The notes beneath the pieces are model-generated. The model was not told the origin of the DNA, did not search any database, and saw only the letters and a list, made by a program, of their open reading frames with translations. The translations under genes were made by a program, and so were the position numbers. Below, piece by piece: positions 56,341 to 64,000 of a stretch of DNA of 64,000 nucleotides (position 1 is the first letter of the stretch; each line of letters opens with the position of its first letter). The stretch comes from Holacanthus passer (taxonomy: Eukaryota > Chordata > Actinopteri > Pomacanthidae). Where the stretch lies: assembly GCA_025331565.1 (NCBI GenBank), contig JAFREQ010000014.1, positions 7,272,501-7,336,500 on the forward strand, written 5' to 3'.

Positions 56341-56602
56341 CTAGTACAGGTAGAAAATACTTTTATCACTTTCAGATAACTGTAGAAAATACAATTTATC
56401 ACGCTCCAACCACTTCAACATCACCACTGTGTTCTATTGAGAAAGCTCATGTTTGACACAAGACTCCTGCTTGTTCAAGTGTTTACCTGAGCATCTCCAA
56501 TATGCAAGCTCACACTCCATCCCTCAGGGTACATCCAGCCCACAAACACCTGATAAAGTCTTCGCACAGCTCGGTCCTACACCTCCACCGCGCTGCAAAA
56601 GC

Positions 56603-56621
56603 AAAAAAAAAAAAAAAAAAA
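56603..56621 (+). repeat. Poly(A) tract
   Basis: 19 consecutive A. Confidence 0.9.
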
Positions 56622-57944
56622 CGATTCTCCTTATCGCTTTTTCTTCCCGTCATTTTGAAAATGATACGCGAGATAAATTGATAAGGGGGAGGCAATTTAA
56701 TTGGCAAGACGTGGCGCTCAGAATGTGGGCATCAAAACAAATCCCTCATGAGGCACAAAAACATGATATATCATCTCGCTGGCTGCTCGCAGCGGCGGCT
56801 CGCGAGCAAAGTGCTGCTTTGTATTTACCTCAGTGGATGAGATGAAGCTGAAGTTGTCTGGGAGTTTGAGTCATAGGACTGGGTGGTCCCATGGTGGGAG
56901 ATGTTTCTGAGGCTCAGTGTGCTCTAATGTCTGCTGAGCAGGGAATGGAGCTGTTATTCCAGGCTACTCCCCACAGTGGACCACTCTGATAGGATGACTA
57001 ATTCTGGTGTGTCTATAATACACAATTTGAAGGCTGAACCCTGCCTCTTTACAACAAATCTTCCTCCTTCTGTTGTGTTGCACGTCATCATCCGTTCGGC
57101 GCAAAACAAGTTTATTTATCAGAGAACGACTCTGCAACCGCTTGACAATTAAACTTCCTCGTGAAACCTGACAATCTGAGCTTCTGGTTTATGTAACTCG
57201 ATCTCGTTTGTGCACTCTGTGAAATCTTGCATAATTTAAATGGAGTATTTTCAGAACAGTAGGCCACATTGTGACGTACTTCATGATGTCACATGGACGA
57301 GTTAAAATATGCCCCAATGCACTGGGAACCACACAGAATCTACTAAAAGAAACTTATTGACTGCTGTGAACCCAGTGGGGAGCATTGTCGTGATACAGGA
57401 ATATAACAATACTGTTTGTCAAATCAAAAAGTTTAATACACCAGTGGTAAGAAACATTTATTATTGAAGTAAATGATGTATCATTTCTGTGGATCTACTA
57501 ATCTTGTAAAACCACATGCTGGTAGGCAGAACGACTGAATTCTTCTGTCGACCCCAGAGTGTTTTAAACCAAACAAGAGCAGCATCTCATCCTCCTCAAG
57601 ATGGAAAAAATGACAGACTCAACTCTTGGTCAACAACTATCTGCAGTTTAAAGCTGGACTAGTTCAGCAAAAGTGAAATCATACAGCAGTGTATTACAGA
57701 TAAGCATAATGAACAACAAGGAGAGTTTCATATCAGGAGGACACTGTGTCCTTACTTTAAAGAGACAATAATAAACGTGGGTCCAACTCGATGCCCCGAT
57801 AGCGAGATCTTCTTGAGAACCATACAAAATCATTGACAGATAATCACATTTATGTATTGCACTATTAGTATGACAGCAGTGGCAGCATTAGTGTTTATGA
57901 AGATATACAGGAAGACACATTCCACCGTTGGTAGTGGGCGAATG

Positions 57945-58360
57945 GTCGTTTTAAAGATTGATTGATTAACAATTGATCAAGAAAAAAAGGGTTAGAAGAA
58001 TATTGAAAATAAATGTTAGTTGCAGCCCTAAAATTAGGGATAAATTGATAGATATAATTTTCACTAATCCTGCTAATGAAGTAGTTTACAGATCCATGTA
58101 CTTCACCACACTGATGCAAAATGAATTGGAAACATCAATCAATCACTTGACAAAAAACTATTTTCATAACTGCTTAAGTCACTTTCAAGCAAAAATGTGC
58201 AGTTTCTTAAATGGGAGCATATGGTCCTTTCTGCTGTGCTATGGTCCATTTTATATCATTGTGAACCGAGAATCTTTGAGTTTGACAAAACAAAGCATCT
58301 AATGGGACATTTTATAGACATGACGAATAATCAGTTAAAGAGAAAATAATAAGCAGATTA
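57945..58360 (-). repeat. Two fragments of GCTGCAAC dispersed repeat family, reversed
   Basis: TTAGTTGCAGCCCTAAAA at about 58015-58033, and a second fragment from about 58130 with TTTCAAGCAAAAATGTGCAG and GAATCTTTGAGTTTGACAAA. Confidence 0.55.
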
Positions 58361-61139
58361 CACAGAAAATCTTTTATACCTGAGAACATAAAGGTACATA
58401 TAATGATAAAACATGTTTTCAAGCCCATTTCATGATGAAATCCATACACTTTAATGTTGCTAAAAAAAGAATCTTTATATAAAAGATTTTTGTTTTGCCA
58501 GAATGAGAAACTAAACTGAGGACATTTTGTTACATTTAGGAGTTGTTGAACACCAGTAGCTTGTCTTCAGCTGGACTTATATGTGAGTCTGAATGCTCTC
58601 AGTGTACGACAGCAACAGTGAGGTCAGACTCGTCTCCTTACTATCACTGTGGATATTCTCTATTTTCCCTGGCCAGAGGAACAATGACTGGGCCACACTC
58701 AGCCCTGACCTCGGCTCTGATGAACTAACTTCGATTGCCAGTCGTCAATAGGCTCCATTCTTTCACTGTGAGAAACCAGCCAGTGAGCGCATGAATGGAA
58801 AAATGAAACACAAGTGCATTTGGAAACGTCTCCAGTTTTTGAAATACTACCAAACTCAGCAGAGCCGAATCTTTGTTCAGGGACGAGTTCATTCATCCAG
58901 TATAAAATTGCATGGGTGTTTTTTTTCTTTTGCACTGTGTTGTATTGGTAGGTAAACCAGCAAAAAAACTTTCGTATAGGCTGGAGAGGATCTGTAAAAT
59001 AAATGCAATTCAATACAACAAAAACAACACAAACCACTGCTTAAAAATAACTAAAGAGCTGAAGTAATATCTCTTTGTCACTGTTAAAAACATCATGAGC
59101 TTCACAAAGTATTCATTGCAGGGCCATGGCATTGGCCATTTGCATAATTTATTTCGACTCCATGTATTTCTTATTCTATGGTTTTCCAAGTAGATACACA
59201 TCCCAAGTAAAAACATTTAAAGCTTCATAAAGCCAACTTTCTAAAAATAACTGTAACAATTAATTACAACTGAAAGATCTTTGGACTGATTAAACACGGG
59301 TAGAAAAACTCTGATAGTCCTTTAAAATGTGGGTGAGATTAAGATCTCCGTGTTCTGCTGTCTACTTTGTTTTGCTTTCAGAAAATCAAATATGACAGGC
59401 CTGGGCCGACTTCAGCAGGCATCAAATATGCTCTTGAAAAGCCACTTTTGAGTGCTGCATTTCAAGTTTAATGGCGTCAGTGGGTTTGATTATTCACTAA
59501 AGGAGAGGAGACAAATCCATCATTGGTTTTACTGATGGAATTTTAATTCACCAACGCTGGCTTTAATGTACCGTACTGTAAAGATGCTGCTGATCATTTG
59601 AGTGGCTCAGGACTTTCACACAAAAATTGCACACTCACCATAGGTGTTTAGCGCCACCAGCAATTTTCAGTGACTGTGAGAAATTGTGCAAGCTTGCGCA
59701 TGTGTCTGTGTCTTTGCTCAGTGTTTACAGTAGTGTTACAGGGTATTGATTCTGTAGGTTTGCAAACCATTTTTTGCTTTCAATTTGTGGTAAGAAACAG
59801 GAAAGTAGTTCATGTAAATTACTTAAGTCAAATGAGTGTGCATGCATAAATAACACTACAGATAATAAACATATAGGTGGTATTTATGCATAAGCTCAGA
59901 CTGTTTATATGACAGCTTGTAACAGATAGAGACGCTTCATGCACATCTAACAAAAGGGAGCTGAAGTTGACACAGGGACTCACAACTGAGTGTGTGTTCA
60001 CTGCTGGTTAAAGTCTTACATCCACCAAATGTTAACGCCAGAACTGCATTTGGTAAAACCTGAGTTTTACAACTCTGAGAGTATTTACTGTACTCAACAC
60101 TTCTGCTTAGCAGACATGTCATTTGCTGACAGTAAAACTTGTTGACTATAGTTTTATATCTGACATTGTTAAGTCAATAATGACTAAAAAATCATACTAC
60201 CACCGGTAACAGGTAGCCTGTTTCTGCCAGAGGGTGAGTAACAAAAAATGCCTTCCGGCACCACTAAAGCTAATTAACAGGTTTTATCTCTATTGTTTAA
60301 TCTGTACATGACCAAAGTGTAAAAAGAAAGAGTTGTGGTTTTTATGTGGGATTATGTGCAGGACTATTTCCTGGCTGGGGACGCAGACAGTAACTGCATG
60401 TAAAACAACAACTTGTCATTTTTGCATTTTGTTATTTGTACAAATTAAACAAGATAGACGGCCACTAAGTGAGCTTCTTCTTTTCTTCTCCTGGCTGTAG
60501 CTTTATATTTAAGAGTGGTCTTGATCTTCTCATCTAAGTCTCGACAGGAAATTGTCAAACTATTCTTTTACTATGTTATTTTTCACATCTTGTTTATTTC
60601 TAATCATCTAAACACCAAATTCTTCTGAAGGGCATATAATTAGTCAGTGCTGACAAATGAAATTTGTTGGTGTTGTTTCAGTTCTACTAACGCAGCATAT
60701 GGATGTCAGCTGAGCTGTTCTTTTAGGATAGAAGCTTAAAAATGTCTCAATTACTAATTCATGCGAAATGTTAATGGTGAAAAATAATAGTGAGCAACAA
60801 ATAGCGAGGCAACTCCAGGACATGACTGGGGATGATATAAACATCAGTGAAAGTTGCACCAAACAGAAGATTCATCAGTTGTACTGTCACTGCAAATGCC
60901 AAAGGGAATTATCACAATGAATGGCTTCAAGGATATTCTTGGCTTTTGGAAACAGTTCACACACTGTGAACTCCTCCAAAAATGAGGAGTTAAAAAGATT
61001 ATACACTTCGAGAGAAGCATGTGTGAATTCTACTTGTTTGCAACAGCTTCCAACATTTGTACTAACAAAAACCCTTCTTCAAAAACATGAACAAGACTAC
61101 AGTTTCCTGAACACATCTCATGGCATGTTATCCAAATGC

Positions 61140-61345
61140 TGTTGAAACATCTCAATCAAAACCACAAATATCTACCTCATGGCGCTAGAGGAAGAATCAG
61201 GGGATCATCAGAGTCATCAGGATTCATCCTCTGAAATACCTCAACAGCTATTTCATGGATGGTCGTGATATTTGGTGCGGACATTCGTGTTCCCCAGTGT
61301 GGACCAACATTTCCATCCCATGGCAGCCACACATGCTAGTGTGGC
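61140..61345 (+). repeat. Dispersed repeat related to 55910-56340
   Basis: Contains AATCAGGGGATCATCAGAGT, GATTCATCCTCTGAAATACC and AACATTTCCATCCCATGGC, matching the unit at 56200-56340. Confidence 0.58.
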
Positions 61346-62547
61346 TAAAAAATCTGAAATAATACATAGACATAAGAACACTACTGTGATTTAACTAAGA
61401 AAAAATTCACTGTGAATAAACTAGACTCTGAGTCATGTGATGACGTGTGCTTTTGAAATCTACAACCTGCCAGTGGCTCAAACTCTCGCCAACCTTTGTG
61501 TAACCAAATTAACACCTGATCCCATCATCCATCATCAGCAGACTAGTAAATTCAACTATTGGTTTTCGCAGTACAGTATTATATATAAGCTAATCTTACT
61601 AATATATACAATATATATTAAGTATACTGTGAAACTGTGAAATTTGTCAGCCATGAGAAATTTTGCTGTACTATTTATACCAAGATTACAATCCTTTTAA
61701 TCTCCCTGACTGTGTTACGCTGTTGCAGGGAATGCTGCAAGTCACTTGGCTGGACTAGATCCATAACATGACTTTTAGAAAAAGAGAAAATCACCAGCAT
61801 TATAAGCACAACTCCTTTGTCACCCTTTACTTTTTGTTGTGCGATGAATAAATATAATTCTCACTGTCCGCTCAGTATAGTATGATTCCTCCTTTGTATC
61901 TCTGCTCTGCTCGCTCTGTGCCTTACCATTAATTCCTCTTCTTCCTTCGTCATCCTCATTTCTCAAAGTTTAATTTATCCATTTCTGTCTTCCTGCTTTT
62001 TTGAAAACAGTCATAGGTCTTACTGGGCGGACACGGCAGTCGTTTACAGGTGTGATGAAGTGTCCGCCACGGCGCACACCGCTAAACACACAACATCCAA
62101 TCAGTATCAATCTCTCTCTTAACAACAACGTCAATCAGCAGCTTCGGTTCATCCCCACAGGGAGAGGAAGGGAGGGAGGCACAGCGCTGTTGTGACAGGG
62201 GGCATCTGCCAAATGGTGGAATGACAGAAAGGAGAAAGAAGGAGAGAGAGGATGAGTCCAGACACATGAAAAACAATCACCTAATGGGCATGTGAAATCC
62301 TGACGCACACAACAAACAGCTCGTGCTTTTCTCCCTCATTCTCGCCTCTCGCCGTCCGACAAACAAGCACCACGCCACCGAGAAGCCGAACACAAACACG
62401 CATAGCACCTCTGGCTTGTTGCGCTGCTTCTCCTCACATCTCCACTTTCATCTTGTCTGGGCATCGTGTTATTGAGTGAGTAGCATCTCGCTCTCTTTCG
62501 CACAAGGATGAAGCTGGGTATGTGCATGCAAGTGTGTGTGTGCGTGT

Positions 62548-62572
62548 GAGAGAGAGAGAGAGAGAGAGAGAG
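62548..62572 (+). repeat. (GA)n microsatellite
   Basis: Uninterrupted GA run preceded by a short GT run. Confidence 0.95.
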
Positions 62573-62714
62573 GTATTGATCTAAGCACTGCTAAAAGGAT
62601 AAAGGAGTCCAAGCAAGCATGTCCTCGCTTCTGTCACGTCATCAACATTGTCTCTTTCACTGCACTGGAAACGCTCTCTCTGTACAATGCAAAGCACACC
62701 TTTGCTGTAGCAAA

Positions 62715-63195
62715 TAGTGGATGAACTGATTAGTTGATGGACAAGGACATTAGTTAATCAACAATGAAGCAAAAATGCCAAACGTTCACTGGTTCCTGCT
62801 TTTTTTAACACGAGGATCTTCTCTGCCTTTATCTGTTTTTAGGACTGCAGTTAATGATTATTCTATTCATCAAGTATTTTTTCGATTAATTAGTTAATTA
62901 TTGACTCTACAAAACATGAGAAAATGTCTGTCATAGTTCTGCCAAGATGATATTACAATTGCCTAAAATCCAAAGATATTTCATTTACAGTTATAAAACA
63001 GAGAGAACAGCAGCAAATTTTTGCCTTTAAGAAGCTGAAACCAGTGAATTTTTGGTATTTTTGGTTTTGGACTGTTGTTGATGCAATTTGATATTAACTT
63101 TCGTTCTGGGAAATTGTAACAGGCATTTTTCTGATTCTTTATAGACTAAACAATAAGCTGATTACTCAAGGTAATACTCCAGAGATTAATCAATG
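62715..63195 (+). repeat. GCTGCAAC dispersed repeat family, composite copies
   Basis: A partial copy (62715-62830) followed by a longer one starting AGGACTGCAGTTAATGATTA and containing CTAAAATCCAAAGATATTTC and AAGAAGCTGAAACCAGTGAA. Confidence 0.62.
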
Positions 63196-64000
63196 ATAAA
63201 AAATAGGAAATAGAACATTAAGTGGACACGATGTTAATATGAGACCTCAAGCAATCCTGTGCCTGCTTTAGTGAAGGCATGAGGATGAAATATCAGACAG
63301 GTCTTAATTAAGACTGGACAGGATTGTATTGTACTGTGAGGTGTAAAGTGTGTTATTCTGCCCCCCTGTATAGGCAACGGAGGAGAAAAAGATCTATATC
63401 ACGAATACAAACCGAAGACTAGTGTAGCATATCTGCTTACTTTTCACCCCCCGTTGTGCTCTGCTCTAGATTTAGCTACAGTCTATATGTGGCATAAAAT
63501 TTCTGTAAACACACACACGGATGCAGGTATGAGCATCTGTGCTGACAGAATCACACCTATCAGAGAGAGACAGGTAGAGACACATATATGGGCGAGAAGG
63601 CGTGTGTAAACACATATAGTGCGTATCCAGAGTGTGGACTATAAATAGCGGGTTGTGGAAGCCAGTTTCTGTCCTCACTGGCAGTTCATAAAAAGCTCCG
63701 GAGCAGGGGACATGTGTCCCTGAAGTGGCCTGTTTGAGTGCCTTGCTATGACCCACATCCTGTCTCCTAATACTGGGCCACTCACTCACTGCTACTGAAC
63801 ATGCATCATAAACTGCAGGAGCATCCGAGTTGTCTTAAGTCATTAATTACAGACCTTGGAGTTGTAGACCTTGGAGAAATGTTATCACCTTACAATAGGT
63901 ACTCTGTGTATTTGAATCATGGCACTATTAACAGCTGTGTTGCTATATGGACTGGTTGTCTCATTCTGCAAAGCATTTTCAACTCTGTCGTGGCAAATGA

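Larger units (their letters stand above)
54692..64000 (-). other. magi1 upstream intron, open at the right edge
   Basis: At least 9.3 kb. I looked for the preceding GuK exon (DNLYRHAVPC-like) and did not find it. Holds repeats at 55910, 57945, 61140 and 62715, (GA)n at 62548, and candidate conserved blocks at about 54890-55030 and 56620-56835. Confidence 0.75.

Noticed and set aside
1..64000. CRISPR arrays, rRNA, tRNA, viral or toxin genes
   Set aside because: No spaced direct-repeat array, no cloverleaf-compatible tRNA with A/B boxes recognised, no rRNA or viral protein motif seen on either strand.

Overview
This window is vertebrate nuclear DNA, most likely from a ray-finned (teleost, probably percomorph) fish. 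The evidence is an intronless rod opsin gene, a long multi-exon gene with short GT-AG introns mixed with long ones, abundant CA/GA microsatellites, and several dispersed repeat families of the kind I know from percomorph genomes. No species can be named. I see no bacterial, viral or CRISPR feature.

Layout. Positions 1-10742 are intergenic, with repeats and one clean hAT-type non-autonomous transposon (5993-6571) bounded by a perfect 8-bp target duplication. A compact rod-type promoter (two TAATCC-type sites around a TGCTGAC half site, then a TTTAAAA box) lies at 10743-10821. It precedes rho, a single uninterrupted 352-codon opsin frame (10924-11982, +), with poly(A) signals at 12306 and 12401. 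After about 2.7 kb of spacer holding a DNA-transposon copy (about 13567-14101), everything from about 15035 to the right edge belongs to the minus-strand gene magi1: a possible poly(A) signal at 15035, a roughly 2.1-kb 3' UTR, the terminal coding exon (17184-18289) and 20 further coding exons up to 54691. The gene runs off the right edge: the start codon, PDZ1 and the first part of the guanylate-kinase-like domain are not in the window. rho and magi1 are convergent (tail to tail).

magi1 was reconstructed exon by exon. All 21 main exons have GT donors and AG acceptors, and codon phases agree across all 20 introns. The result is about 1,450 residues: C-terminal part of the GuK-like domain, WW1, WW2, a glutamine tract, PDZ2 to PDZ6, and a long basic Ser/Arg-rich tail ending DLSI. 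An extra alternative exon (acceptor at 19197) encodes a conserved alternative segment after PDZ6. One exon (26758-27059) carries an apparent 1-base deletion in a short homopolymer. Either this is a sequence error, or splicing uses an internal acceptor at 26997 that would restore the frame.

The two genes are not known to share a function. Rhodopsin is the light receptor of rod outer segments. MAGI-1 is a junctional and synaptic scaffold at the membrane. Their adjacency is positional. The most useful points for follow-up are the exon-15 frame problem, the alternative exon, the Asn83 rod opsin, the transposon boundaries and several candidate conserved non-coding blocks.
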